A stretch of 64,000 nt of DNA from Sphingobacterium phlebotomi (GTDB taxonomy: Bacteria > Bacteroidota > Bacteroidia > Sphingobacteriales > Sphingobacteriaceae), in NCBI RefSeq assembly GCF_008180195.1, contig NZ_VTAV01000006.1, positions 1 to 64,000 on the forward strand. Direction: 5' to 3'. Positions 8,937-17,932 of this stretch are shown here, piece by piece. Within the stretch, counting starts at the first letter, position 1. Every line of letters starts with the position of its first letter. The notes under the pieces were generated by a model. It ran no database searches, was not told the DNA's origin, and saw only the letters and a program-made list of their open reading frames with translations. A program made the translations under genes and the position numbers.

Positions 8937-10745
8937 TTAAGTCGATTCCACATCAATTCCGATACCTTTCAATAATAGCGATGCATTGAAAATCGTACAG
9001 CGTCCATCTTTCAATTTATAATCAAAAAGCATTTCTCCCTCTTCTACGCGAATATCAAAATGGTAATTTTGCACCTTACCTACATTTTCCTCTTCAAGTG
9101 ATGCCAGTTGTAAATCATGTGTAGCCACCATCCCTTTGCCCTCCATAACGATTAATTTACGAATGATAGCACGAGAACCTAAATACTTATCCACCGAGTT
9201 TGTCCCGCGCAACATTTCATCAATAAGAAAAAAACTATCTTTATCCTGTTTCACCGTGTCCAATATGAACTTCATCCTATCCAATTCTGCTTTAAAGGTG
9301 GATGTACTCTCGTTTAAAGAATCTTTAATCCGCATATAGGAAATAAGGTTATATATTGGCAATTTGAATACAGCAGCACAGACCACTGCACCGGCATAAG
9401 CCAATATGGCATTAATACCAATGGTTCGAAGAAATGTACTTTTCCCGGCCATATTGGATCCGGTAACCAAGGCAATACGATGATGTTCGTTGCTGTAATC
9501 ATTCGCCACAGATTGTGACACGGGAATCAGTGGGTGTGCAATCTCCTTTGCCAAGATTTTATCGTCCGCTGTATTACGCAGCAGTTCGGGAGTAGTCCAA
9601 GTAGGATGGTTACGCTTTAATATAGCCAACGAATTTAATGCTTCAAATTCCGCGATAACATCAAAGGCTTCTAAAATGTCTCCTTCATACTTTGATTTCC
9701 ACTTCACAATCTTTATCACGTATTTAAAATCCCAAAGAAAGATAATATTGAGGATAGCGCCCATCAGCATATTGTTTCGTGCATCCAGGTTATTGATAAG
9801 CTTTGATAATTCTTGAAAGGCACTGGATAGTGGTTTTCCTCCGGCGCTCAGCTGTTCCTGCAAACGCTGGTTTTCTGATGATGTAAAGGTCTTCTCTTCT
9901 ACCAGGGCGAGTCCTTCCGCATAAGCTGCTAAAATTTGTCCTACCTTGTCTATCCTACTCGAAAACAAACCTACTTTTCCAGCCAACCCCAATGTCCAGA
10001 ATAAATGTGCTAATCCCAACAGCAACAATCCTGTCCATATAGGCGTTACAAACAACGAGAACAACAGCAACGCTAACAAAACAAAAGGAGCGATAGGTAC
10101 ATACAACCGCATAAATGCGCTTCCAAATGCCAAGTTTGATCCTTGGAAATAACGTACCAAAAAAGACTTGACTTCTATATTCTGATGGATATTAAATAAC
10201 AGTCTAGCTTGGAAGTTTTGGCTCCATTTTAAATCATCCGCTATCTCCGCTATTGCTCTTTGCCTGTCTTCTATTTCCTGTTTCGTAGCTGCACGTTGCA
10301 ACCAATCGGCTAATTTTGCTATCCCTAAAGCCGTTGCACATCGATTGATTAATGAAAACAAGGAGAATTGGCCGAAAATATCTAAATCTGATGTATAGGG
10401 ATGTCGACCATCTTCAAATTCTACTCCGTCATTGTAAAGGGTCTGACGGCTATCCCGTACCGTTATCTCATTTTCATTAATCTGTAAGAAAGCCTCTGCA
10501 TCGGCATGTTGTTTTTCCAATTTGCTCTGCCGTCTTACTAAAAACGCAAATACCAACACAATAGTTAAAACAGTCAATAATAAGTGCAATATGTTTTCCT
10601 GTTGAACCAGATAGAACAATAAAGCGCCCCCTCCGATGATGACGAATAAACGGGCAAAACTGTTTTGGTTTATCGATTTATGCAGACGCTGAATTTCTTC
10701 TTTCGTCTTTTGAATATGCTCTTGATATTTTTGATAATAAATCAT
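8937..10745 (-). CDS. Membrane-anchored MutS-like ATPase
   Basis: A 602-residue protein with the MutS core (domain III) and ATPase (domain V) but no mismatch-recognition or connector domains. Walker A is GSNMAGKS (429-436), with FFLIDEMLRGTNSVDKYLG as the Walker B/D-loop region. Unlike MutS proper, it has two hydrophobic hairpins, residues 30-48/52-70 and 215-233/236-253, which predict four membrane helices. Such short MutS-domain-V proteins are common in Bacteroidota and usually annotated DNA mismatch repair protein, but the lack of the N-terminal domains makes canonical repair unlikely. The real role is unknown. It is followed by the thioesterase gene. Confidence 0.85.
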   Translation of the reverse strand: MIYYQKYQEHIQKTKEEIQRLHKSINQNSFARLFVIIGGGALLFYLVQQENILHLLLTVLTIVLVFAFLVRRQSKLEKQHADAEAFLQINENEITVRDSRQTLYNDGVEFEDGRHPYTSDLDIFGQFSLFSLINRCATALGIAKLADWLQRAATKQEIEDRQRAIAEIADDLKWSQNFQARLLFNIHQNIEVKSFLVRYFQGSNLAFGSAFMRLYVPIAPFVLLALLLFSLFVTPIWTGLLLLGLAHLFWTLGLAGKVGLFSSRIDKVGQILAAYAEGLALVEEKTFTSSENQRLQEQLSAGGKPLSSAFQELSKLINNLDARNNMLMGAILNIIFLWDFKYVIKIVKWKSKYEGDILEAFDVIAEFEALNSLAILKRNHPTWTTPELLRNTADDKILAKEIAHPLIPVSQSVANDYSNEHHRIALVTGSNMAGKSTFLRTIGINAILAYAGAVVCAAVFKLPIYNLISYMRIKDSLNESTSTFKAELDRMKFILDTVKQDKDSFFLIDEMLRGTNSVDKYLGSRAIIRKLIVMEGKGMVATHDLQLASLEEENVGKVQNYHFDIRVEEGEMLFDYKLKDGRCTIFNASLLLKGIGIDVEST

Positions 10746-10778
10746 GTGCTAATATTTAGTGTTTTAAATTCCGGAAGC

Positions 10779-11435
10779 CTACCACGCCTGGTCTCCTACT
10801 AACGGAACAAAACGAAACGTATCGAGCTCTATACGTTCAAAATCATTTTCTCCTACACGCAAGATGGTCACCATTTTTTGGGATTTCTCATCTCCAACAG
10901 GAATGACCAGTATTCCCCCGTATCTTAATTGCTTCAGCATCACTTCGGGTACGAAAGGAGCTCCTGCGGTAACGATAATTTTATCATATGGTGCATGTTT
11001 AGGAACGCCCCGTGAACCATCTCCGAGAAAAAAATGTGGCTTATATCCCATATAAGGTAACACTTGAATGGTTCGACGGTATAAACTTTCCTGTCGCTCA
11101 ATGGTGAATACTTCCGCACCCAATTCTATCAAGATGCAAGTCTGATAACCCGATCCTGTTCCGATTTCCAATATTTTATCTCCTTTTTTTACGTGGAGCA
11201 ATTCGGATTGGTAGGCGACAGTATAAGGTTGCGAAATAGTTTGTCCATCACCAATGGGAAACGCAATATCTCGATAGGCCTGATTCCAGAATGTCTCATC
11301 AAAGAAAAAATGACGAGGCACTTTTCCGATAGCCTGTAATACGCGCTTATCTTCTATACCTCGTTTTTCCAAATGCTTGACGAGTTGCTTTCTTGCTCCT
11401 CTTTCCCGATAGTTGTCTACAAACTTATACGCCAT
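10779..11435 (-). CDS. pcm: Protein-L-isoaspartate O-methyltransferase
   Basis: A 218-residue SAM-dependent methyltransferase that methylates L-isoaspartyl residues in damaged proteins so that they can be repaired. The active-site loop GDGQTISQPYTVAYQSELL lies at residues 63-80 and the SAM-binding motif I ILEIGTGSGYQT at 88-99. PRHFFFDETFWNQAYRD before them is typical of PCMT. Length matches the bacterial family. It is divergent from the DUF4886 gene. The MutS-like gene begins 33 bases after its stop on the same strand. Confidence 0.95.
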   Translation of the reverse strand: MAYKFVDNYRERGARKQLVKHLEKRGIEDKRVLQAIGKVPRHFFFDETFWNQAYRDIAFPIGDGQTISQPYTVAYQSELLHVKKGDKILEIGTGSGYQTCILIELGAEVFTIERQESLYRRTIQVLPYMGYKPHFFLGDGSRGVPKHAPYDKIIVTAGAPFVPEVMLKQLRYGGILVIPVGDEKSQKMVTILRVGENDFERIELDTFRFVPLVGDQAW

Positions 11436-11532
11436 TATATCCCAAAAATACCATTGTTAATAGACATTTCATCTATTAAAATGCAAAATATTTAAGTTCA
11501 ATACGATAAAAAAAGTTTCGCTATATTGCATT

Positions 11533-11560
11533 TGTTAAGGGTGGGCCGATGTCCTTAACA
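11533..11560 (+). promoter_or_regulatory. Stem-loop in the leader of the DUF4886 gene
   Basis: TGTTAAGG and CCTTAACA form a perfect 8-bp stem around a 12-base loop, 28 bases before the start codon at 11589. It could be an operator half-site pair or an mRNA leader hairpin. No function can be assigned. Confidence 0.4.
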
Positions 11561-11588
11561 CTTAAATACTTTAAAAACACAATTAAAA

Positions 11589-12452
11589 ATGAAAAAACTG
11601 TATTTCTTTATTCTTTTATCCATCAGTGCGGTATCTATTACTTTTGCTCAAAGCGTAAAAGGCGACCGCAACGGTGACGGTATTGTCAAAATTTTAGCGA
11701 TAGGCAATAGTTTCTCCGAAGATGCTATCGAAAATTACCTGTACGATCTGGCAATCAGTACAGATAAAAAAACAATCATTGCCAATCTGTATATCGGCGG
11801 AGCCCCGTTGTCGTTACATCTAAAGAATGCCAACGAGGATGCGAACAAATATCGTTATCGGAAAACTGGACTCGATGGCAAGAAAAACACCACACAGGAC
11901 GTCAGTATCTCACAGGCGCTCAAGGATGAGCATTGGGATTATATCAGCTTTCAACAAGCTAGCCCCCTTTCGGGAAAGTATGATGCGGTTATGGAAAGCT
12001 TACCTGGACTGGTGCACTATGTGCGTGAAACGGTAAATCCCGAAGCACAATTTGTTTATCACCAGACATGGGCTTATCAACATGATTCAACCCATAAAGG
12101 TTTTGCAAACTATAATCGTGACCAAATCACAATGTATAATGCGATTGTCGATGTTTCCAAGAAAGTATCCAAACTGGGCGATTTTAAATATATTATTCCC
12201 GCCGGCACGGCGATCCAGAACGCACGGACCAGCTCTATGGGAGACACTTTTACCCGTGATGGTTATCATCTGCAATTAGATTACGGTCGTTTTACAGCTG
12301 CGTGTACATGGTATGAAAAAATCTTCAGCGAAGATGTTCGCAAGAACCCGTATAGACCAGAGAAAGTAACAGAATTACAGGCAAAAATAGCGAAAGAAGC
12401 GGCTCATGCGGCGGTTAAGAAGCCGTATAAAGTTTCTAAAGTAAAATTGTAG
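11589..12452 (+). CDS. Secreted DUF4886 (SGNH-hydrolase-like) protein
   Basis: A 287-residue exported protein. The signal peptide covers about 21 residues (MKKLYFFILLSISAVSITFA, cleavage before QS). The mature part starts with ILAIGNSFSEDAIENYL, an SGNH-type block I with Ser in GNSFS. Later come GGAPLSLH, a DYISFQQASP region and DGYHLQLDYGRF, which could supply the catalytic Asp/His. DUF4886 proteins are found in Bacteroidota polysaccharide loci and are thought to be esterase-like hydrolases; the substrate is unknown. It is a single-gene unit ended by the strong terminator at 12609-12645. Confidence 0.85.
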   Translation: MKKLYFFILLSISAVSITFAQSVKGDRNGDGIVKILAIGNSFSEDAIENYLYDLAISTDKKTIIANLYIGGAPLSLHLKNANEDANKYRYRKTGLDGKKNTTQDVSISQALKDEHWDYISFQQASPLSGKYDAVMESLPGLVHYVRETVNPEAQFVYHQTWAYQHDSTHKGFANYNRDQITMYNAIVDVSKKVSKLGDFKYIIPAGTAIQNARTSSMGDTFTRDGYHLQLDYGRFTAACTWYEKIFSEDVRKNPYRPEKVTELQAKIAKEAAHAAVKKPYKVSKVKL

Positions 12453-12490
12453 GTATCCGAAAAGGATTGTTAAACCGTTTATTTTGTCAT

Positions 12491-12517
12491 AGTGATTGCC
12501 GACTGCGAAGCGGGCAT
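12491..12517. repeat. Imperfect inverted repeat in an intergenic spacer
   Basis: TGATTGCC...GGGCATCA flank an 11-base loop in the non-coding DNA after the DUF4886 gene. The loop GACTGCGAAGC resembles the short dispersed intergenic elements of Bacteroidota, but copy number cannot be judged from this window. Confidence 0.3.
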
Positions 12518-12608
12518 CAGGGTCGAATACGGGATTCTTGGGGGCTGATGCAACATTGTATCTAAACACCTGAAAATCTATGCCGTTTTCAGATCCTTCA
12601 GGACGGCA

Positions 12609-12645
12609 AAAGAGTGTAATACCATACTATTACACTCTTTTTTTA
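12609..12645 (+). terminator. Rho-independent terminator, probably bidirectional
   Basis: AAAAGAGTGTAATA (12609-12622) pairs perfectly with TATTACACTCTTTT (12629-12642) around a six-base loop, followed by a T run to 12645 and preceded by an A run. It lies between the convergent DUF4886 gene and the lipoprotein gene ending at 12702, and can stop transcription from both sides. Confidence 0.85.
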
Positions 12646-12701
12646 TTACCGTTTTAATAGACGAAAAGCAGGAAATCAAGTAATCTTCCTATTGTCACTT
12701 C

Positions 12702-13463
12702 CTATTCGTAAAAATACTCTGCAATCCTTTCACTTCCTCTACTATCTTCTAATGATCTCTTAATTATATAATTGTGTTTATCTTTTTCATATTGAAAAAC
12801 CAAAATATTTCCATTTTCATTTTCTATACTCGCAGGGACTTTTTGAGAATAAACCATTCCATATAATTGAATTTGGGCAATAAATGAATGCTCCATCGTT
12901 ATCGCCAAGGGGATGCCTATATTATTTCCATCCGGAAAACCATTTTTAAGGTTATGGTCGTATGTAAGGGTAGATCGATCAAACTTGCTAAACATTCCTG
13001 TCGCAAAATCCGGAGAAACGATATCTAAGGAAAAACCGCTTGACGCTATAAATCGTAGTACATCGTCGGAAAATGAAATACTACTTTCATACGATTCATC
13101 TCCAGTGACTACCATCTTCATTGGGATATCGTCATTGTTATAAGTAAAGGTAAAATCAAAATTCCTATAACCTCTCATTAGCTTAATTTTATCCACGTTT
13201 CCAGCATCATTATATATGAAATCAATCTCATACCCAACTGTTCCATCTGAATAAATCATGCTTATGACACGTCCTTTTGCATCATATTTATAACGCATCA
13301 CGTCTACATCTGTCGGGATATCTTTGTAATAACTCTTCGTCATCACCAATCTTTTGTTGGGGTTCTCCTCTTGTGGATCATCTTTGCCACAAGCGACAAC
13401 TGTCAATATGACGCCGATGATACCCACAAAAATCGACGTACTTTTTTTTATCGTCTTTTTCAT
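12702..13463 (-). CDS. Hypothetical lipoprotein with YD-repeat-like segment
   Basis: A 253-residue predicted lipoprotein. The signal MKKTIKKSTSIFVGIIGVIL is followed by a VVAC lipobox with Cys25. Residues about 55-95 contain MRYKYDAKGRVISMIYSDG and FIYNDAGNVDKIK, resembling the tyrosine-aspartate (YD/RHS-type) beta-strand repeats common in Bacteroidota lipoproteins; the rest is beta-rich without a known motif. The ATG at 13463 is preferred over 13532 because the signal peptide starts there and an AAGAAG purine stretch precedes it. The function is unknown. It is separated from the phosphoesterase gene upstream by about 200 non-coding bases. Confidence 0.75.
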   Translation of the reverse strand: MKKTIKKSTSIFVGIIGVILTVVACGKDDPQEENPNKRLVMTKSYYKDIPTDVDVMRYKYDAKGRVISMIYSDGTVGYEIDFIYNDAGNVDKIKLMRGYRNFDFTFTYNNDDIPMKMVVTGDESYESSISFSDDVLRFIASSGFSLDIVSPDFATGMFSKFDRSTLTYDHNLKNGFPDGNNIGIPLAITMEHSFIAQIQLYGMVYSQKVPASIENENGNILVFQYEKDKHNYIIKRSLEDSRGSERIAEYFYE

Positions 13464-13555
13464 TTTTTTCTTCTTATATCCGTCGACTTCACTCACAGTT
13501 AGTTCCTGCTCTCCGGCAGTTGCCCTGTACACATATCTTTTGCTACTTTAATAAA

Positions 13556-13630
13556 TTGTCATTCTGAGGCTTGTAGAAGAATCTAAAAACTATTATAGTT
13601 AACAGACCCTTCCTATCGTCAAGATGACAA
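13556..13630. repeat. Candidate dispersed intergenic repeat element
   Basis: A 75-base segment starts TTGTCATTCTGAGG and ends CGTCAAGATGACAA, so its termini form an imperfect inverted repeat (TTGTCATTCTGA against TTGTCATCTTGACGA). The GTCATTCTGAG...AGAAGAATCT core has the look of small non-coding intergenic repeats seen in many copies in Bacteroidota genomes. Only one copy lies in this window, so repetition is an expectation, not an observation. Confidence 0.4.
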
Positions 13631-13670
13631 AAAGGGTAACATTCAAACTTTTCGGGTACACTCCCCCGTA

Positions 13671-15662
13671 TTATGTCATCTGATATCCGAGTGCTTTCGG
13701 TCTAATCATCGTTTCGCGATACACCTTACCGAAACGGTCGGTGACTTTTATTTCTAACGTACTGGTGGGCGAAGATGCTTTTACTTTAAACATGTGCGCT
13801 GTCCTGCTCGTCACAAAATCAGCTGTTGGTACAGCATTCACGTTGAGTCGCTGCGCCGAATAGGAAACAATGTGTAACGGATCCAGAACAGACACGCGCG
13901 TAACTGCCAATGTTTGCCCATTTTCCGTCACTTCTATTTGCCAGTTTTTGTCATAGTTCCATACATTGATTAACACCTCATTGTTTGTGTTTGCCGTAGC
14001 GTATTCTGCAGCGTAGGTATTCCATGCGGAGCCTGTATAATTTGGTGCAAAGATCTCTTTCGTGATATGGCACTTGTTTAGGTCGTATGCTCTGAATTGA
14101 TAATCCGTTGGATGACCAATCCCTTTGTATGTCCATTTTAAATCGTTTCCATCCATCTCCCATATAGCATAGCCTCCCGGTGCGCCGTCTTTGCAGATGT
14201 GATTTTGGGCTGCATAACTAGGATGTCCTGTCCACCACCAAGTCGCACAGACAGCAGCCGTATTATGTTCCATGATAGCAGGGGTAGCATCCCGTTCGAT
14301 ATTATAATTGATGTGCGTGTGTCCGGTCAGCATATGTACTTTCGTAAATCCGTTCAGTGCATCGACAAATTCCTGCGCATTGCTAAGGCGGTAGCCAGTC
14401 GTCTCGTTTCCACCGGACAATCCCGGATTTGTATGAAGCTGTATGTGCATCGAAATCACCAGTGGTGCATTCTTGTCTGTGATCGTCGCTAAATCTTTTT
14501 TTAACCAGGCAATTTGATCGGCAACGATCTTCGCATTGTAGTTTCTGTTATTGGTATTGAGGTATTCGATGTTGTCCAGCACGATGTAGTGTACTTTTCC
14601 GATATTAAACGAATAATAAGTAGGTCCGATGACATCCCGGAATCTATCTTCGGCACCCCAGTCGGCGACAAAGTTGGGGTCATTATCATGATTACCCATC
14701 GTATTGAATACCATAGCGTCAATCTTATTCATCTCCGTAAGGTATTGTGGAAGACCATAATTGTTTTGATACCAGTAGGTCTCCCAGGTCATGTCGCCCA
14801 AGGTCAAGGCATATACCTTTGTGCCAGTATTTTTATAGGCTTGGATGGATTGGTTGACATCCGCTAGAAAACCCTGTTGAAACTGGTTAATATCACCGTT
14901 ACGATTGGCCAAGTGCATATCGCCCAATACCATAACGACGTGCTTGTCGTTATTGACGGCCGTCAACTCAAAATCTTTGATTTCTACCACATTCGCCGCT
15001 TGGCCGAGCCGCTGGAAAAATTGTGGAGCCTTTCCTGATGTAGATACTTCATAGTTACCCGGAATAGACACGAAAACATATTTTCCTTTTTTTGCCGAAG
15101 GCAGATAATAAATACCGTTTTCGTCGGTTTTCGTTACTTCAAAACCATCCGACACGACGACATTGGCAAGACCGACACCGGCTGCATATACAGAGCCTTT
15201 TATGGTCATACCTTCTCTGTCGGGAATATGGGCATTGAAATATATATTGATCACTGTCGAGCCCAACATGGACGACTGCGTGCCACGCTTTACAGTCACC
15301 CTATACGTGCTGCCCGATATTAAATCTTCCGGCAAGACAACGGTAATGTTATTATCCGTTACTACCTTAGCATCAACAGTATATCTGTTGGTCAAATATT
15401 CGAATATGATCTGATCTCCTACCGCGAACCCCTTGCCCTGGATAATCAGATCCGCTCCCTTATTCGTGTCAATACGCGAAGGTATAACGGCACCGATAAT
15501 AGCCAGCTTGCCATCATCTTTTCCATCCGGATCAGGAGTCGGATCGGGATCAGGTTGCGGCGAAGATTTTGAACAACTATATAAACTAAATGTTAATCCA
15601 AGACCGGTAATAAAAGAGTTTTGGATAAAAGTACGTCGGGTATAATGGAGGTTCTTTTTCAT
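13671..15662 (-). CDS. Secreted calcineurin-like phosphoesterase with IPT/TIG domain
   Basis: A 663-residue exported metallophosphoesterase. The N-terminus has a Tat-like RRTFIQNSF and a lipobox-like SLYSC, then a proline-aspartate linker (about 34-46). Domain order: IPT/TIG (about 55-137), a carboxypeptidase-regulatory-like domain (about 150-225), metallophosphatase (about 238-455) and a C-terminal beta domain. Metal ligands are visible in VLGDMHLANRNGD, LTLGDMTWE, NTMGNHDND, ISMHIQLH and LTGHTHINY. It probably removes phosphate or cleaves phosphodiesters on an imported or surface-bound glycan. It is the last gene of the SusC/SusD operon, after a 22-bp hairpin that could set its expression apart. 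Confidence 0.9.
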   Translation of the reverse strand: MKKNLHYTRRTFIQNSFITGLGLTFSLYSCSKSSPQPDPDPTPDPDGKDDGKLAIIGAVIPSRIDTNKGADLIIQGKGFAVGDQIIFEYLTNRYTVDAKVVTDNNITVVLPEDLISGSTYRVTVKRGTQSSMLGSTVINIYFNAHIPDREGMTIKGSVYAAGVGLANVVVSDGFEVTKTDENGIYYLPSAKKGKYVFVSIPGNYEVSTSGKAPQFFQRLGQAANVVEIKDFELTAVNNDKHVVMVLGDMHLANRNGDINQFQQGFLADVNQSIQAYKNTGTKVYALTLGDMTWETYWYQNNYGLPQYLTEMNKIDAMVFNTMGNHDNDPNFVADWGAEDRFRDVIGPTYYSFNIGKVHYIVLDNIEYLNTNNRNYNAKIVADQIAWLKKDLATITDKNAPLVISMHIQLHTNPGLSGGNETTGYRLSNAQEFVDALNGFTKVHMLTGHTHINYNIERDATPAIMEHNTAAVCATWWWTGHPSYAAQNHICKDGAPGGYAIWEMDGNDLKWTYKGIGHPTDYQFRAYDLNKCHITKEIFAPNYTGSAWNTYAAEYATANTNNEVLINVWNYDKNWQIEVTENGQTLAVTRVSVLDPLHIVSYSAQRLNVNAVPTADFVTSRTAHMFKVKASSPTSTLEIKVTDRFGKVYRETMIRPKALGYQMT

Positions 15663-15689
15663 TTTTAAATATTATAATGGATTTCTCGA

Positions 15690-15735
15690 TATAACTTAAC
15701 AGCCCGCGGTTTGAACCGCGGGCTGTTAAGTTATA
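15690..15735 (-). terminator. Perfect 22-bp intercistronic hairpin
   Basis: The arms 15690-15711 and 15714-15735 are perfectly complementary over 22 bases, with a GC-rich core GCCCGCGG and A/T-rich ends; the real loop is about TTGA. It lies between the BACON lipoprotein (stop 15747) and the phosphoesterase (start 15662), both on the minus strand. It would act as a terminator, partial attenuator or 3'-end stabiliser. The following minus-strand bases are A/T rich but hold no pure T run. Confidence 0.7.
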
Positions 15736-15746
15736 CAATATTGGAA

Positions 15747-16997
15747 TTACTCTTGAACGGTAACAACAATATCATCTAGGAATATACGGTTTTTATTTAG
15801 AGGTTCCAGACCACGTAAATCTAAAGCCCCCCCTAGGAAGCGAATTTGCGTTTCCGCTGTAGAACCAGTGATAACGAATGATCGCTCGGTGCCGGCGGCT
15901 GTCCAAATTAGCGTACAGGTTGGATCCGCATTATAATCAGGCCAGTTGTCGATCGTAAACTCACTCACACTGACAGTACCCGGACCAATCACATTCACGT
16001 AAAGACGAGTATCATCTTTTGCACCTCCTTCTGTCATATACGGCACCGCTTTAAACTTAACCAATAGATTCTGCGTGCCTTGCACGGCTGATAGTTTAGG
16101 CGAAATAAAATCAGATCCATAATTCGTTTTGCCAAGCTTCACAAACCCCTGGCGTGCATACGTCGAGGTAATCTTATCTGCAGATGGTGAAGTTGTCCAG
16201 CCCCTTGCCTTTTCTTCGATAGTCCAGTTGTCTATTCTGGTCTCACCGCCTGTGGTATAGAAAATAGGACTTCCATAGGTCAGCCAGTTAAAATCTTCAT
16301 TAAGAATTGCACTTGCTTCCGCCTGATTGATGGGCAACGAATTGGCTTGCAATACGTCATCCAGATAAAAGTTTAAACTAACACTTCGGGCAGCACCCGA
16401 ATTTTTACCGACGGTCAGCACAACAGGTGTATCGCCTGTTCCTTCCATTGGTTCTATCGTGACCCAATCGGCTTCTTGATCCGAGAGCTCAACCTTCCAT
16501 GCCCCTGTAGAACGTATGGTATGGCGCGATGTGACACCGGTCTCCGGAATTTCCAAGCTCGTCAAATCGTCCAGCATAAGATAGGGATCTTTTTCCTCTC
16601 CATTACTTGTACTTGACTTTTGTTCGATTTTGAACACGTTGCTTTGCAACCTTCCGTCCACCATAAAAGTCAACACGACCGAACGGTCTTCCGGTGTGAT
16701 ATTCCTAGCAACGGTCAGCGTAAACGTTCCGTCTCCGGTGCCTTCTGCGGGACTGATCTTCACCCACGTCTCCTTGCGCAGGGCTTCGATTTTCCAATTT
16801 CCGCTGGATCGGAAAGTATAGGTTTCGGAAGTCCCTTGTGCAGATGCTTCTAGCTCCGAAACGCTATCTGTCAGCTCAAAATAACCACCTTTTTCATCAT
16901 TATCTTTGTCACATGACAAAAATAACGTGACAAAAAGTAGACAAAAGGCATAAATTACATTCGACAGCGCCACTGGTTTATAATTGTTCGTTTTCAT
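15747..16997 (-). CDS. Lipoprotein with two BACON domains, candidate surface glycan-binding protein
   Basis: A 416-residue lipoprotein (lipobox FLSC before DKDNDEK). Two BACON domains follow, about 38-126 and 137-227, each with the RSSGNWKI/RSTGAWKV strand and a SPAEGTGDGTFTLTV/EPMEGTGDTPVVLTV strand. A C-terminal beta-sandwich (about 230-416) begins EDFNWLTYGSP and resembles choice-of-anchor or carbohydrate-binding modules. BACON domains are spacers or glycan and mucin-binding modules in surface proteins of Bacteroidota. Its place after SusC, SusD and the DUF4361-like gene suggests a surface glycan-binding protein of this locus. The ligand is unknown. Confidence 0.85.
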   Translation of the reverse strand: MKTNNYKPVALSNVIYAFCLLFVTLFLSCDKDNDEKGGYFELTDSVSELEASAQGTSETYTFRSSGNWKIEALRKETWVKISPAEGTGDGTFTLTVARNITPEDRSVVLTFMVDGRLQSNVFKIEQKSSTSNGEEKDPYLMLDDLTSLEIPETGVTSRHTIRSTGAWKVELSDQEADWVTIEPMEGTGDTPVVLTVGKNSGAARSVSLNFYLDDVLQANSLPINQAEASAILNEDFNWLTYGSPIFYTTGGETRIDNWTIEEKARGWTTSPSADKITSTYARQGFVKLGKTNYGSDFISPKLSAVQGTQNLLVKFKAVPYMTEGGAKDDTRLYVNVIGPGTVSVSEFTIDNWPDYNADPTCTLIWTAAGTERSFVITGSTAETQIRFLGGALDLRGLEPLNKNRIFLDDIVVTVQE

Positions 16998-17000
16998 AAC

Positions 17001-17909
17001 TTAATTATCTAAATCGTGAGTCTCTATTCGCAATTCTTCTTTCATCAACCGAGTGGTCCCGTTTATGGTATACGTATAAGAAAGCAAAAAGACATTGTAT
17101 GTTCTTCCAAAAATTGTCTCTGTTCTGAATAGATTGGGGTAAGTCGGATCGTTATCTAGTTGATTAACCTGAATATCCTTATAGGGTTTTATTATCACAG
17201 AATTGTCATCGCTAACTTCCAAAATGATCGCTGTTTTGTTGATATCTTCTACTTCGGACTCGAATGTTTCCGTACCAGCTATTACCCGCACGCTGTTGCG
17301 AGTAAGCGGGAATAACCTTTTGTTTGCCGCAGCCGGCATACCATCTGCCGTTCCGATCATGGCGTAGGTATTTTCATTTGCCTGCGTGGCATAATCATTC
17401 TTAAGGATGACCTGATACAGAATGGTATTTTTTTTCGGGTTAATTTCAACGCCGGAAGAGAGATCGGTTGCTTTTAGTCCGATAAAATAAGTCGAATCCG
17501 GCGACAAGCCATCAGGGTGTAGCTTCACTATTGTACGCCCAGTGCGTTCTCCTGCATTAATCTGGATTTTGTATTCCGGAATCTCATATCTGTCCGCAGA
17601 CAACGCCCTCGCATATAAACTTTCATCGGCATCAAAAAGTGCCCAGTTGTAGTTCTGCAGTGGTTCGGGATCTTCTTCCAGTCCGATAACCAGATTGCTT
17701 CCTGTGGCATGCGTTCCTCCGGCAGAAGCGGCGATATATCCGATCACCTCTTCGCCTGTCAACGAGACAATTTCCGCAAACGTATTATGATAGTCACTGC
17801 TGATCAAAGCAACCTCATTTTTATACATTTCTTTTTCAAACAATTCATTGTCTTTGCACGAAGAGAACATCGTGCCAAGGGCAAACATCGCTATATAACT
17901 CCTTTTCAT
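17001..17909 (-). CDS. DUF4361/BT_3044-like lipoprotein
   Basis: A 302-residue lipoprotein with signal MKRSYIAMFALGTM and lipobox FSSC. The body has two beta-rich halves. The N-terminal half resembles DUF1735-type domains (VALISSDYHNTFAEIVSL, YKIQINAGERTGRTIVKL, LSPDSTYFIGLKATDLSSG). The C-terminal half matches the DUF4361/BT_3044-like pattern (TETIFGRTYNVFLLSYTYT, ELRIETH). Such proteins are encoded directly after SusD in many Bacteroidota glycan loci and probably bind glycan at the cell surface. It starts 23 bases after the SusD stop with a purine-rich AAGAAG ribosome site and ends 3 bases before the BACON gene. Confidence 0.82.
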   Translation of the reverse strand: MKRSYIAMFALGTMFSSCKDNELFEKEMYKNEVALISSDYHNTFAEIVSLTGEEVIGYIAASAGGTHATGSNLVIGLEEDPEPLQNYNWALFDADESLYARALSADRYEIPEYKIQINAGERTGRTIVKLHPDGLSPDSTYFIGLKATDLSSGVEINPKKNTILYQVILKNDYATQANENTYAMIGTADGMPAAANKRLFPLTRNSVRVIAGTETFESEVEDINKTAIILEVSDDNSVIIKPYKDIQVNQLDNDPTYPNLFRTETIFGRTYNVFLLSYTYTINGTTRLMKEELRIETHDLDN

Positions 17910-17932
17910 TTTTTTCTTCTTTATGGTTTAAC

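Noticed and set aside
12453..12608. Short gene after the DUF4886 gene
   Set aside because: The only frames are short, lack ribosome sites and overlap the DUF4886 gene on the opposite strand; inverted repeats and a terminator explain the region better.
15690..15735. tRNA-like GTTTGAACC stretch
   Set aside because: The stretch is the centre of a perfect inverted repeat; no cloverleaf arms or acceptor stem can be formed.
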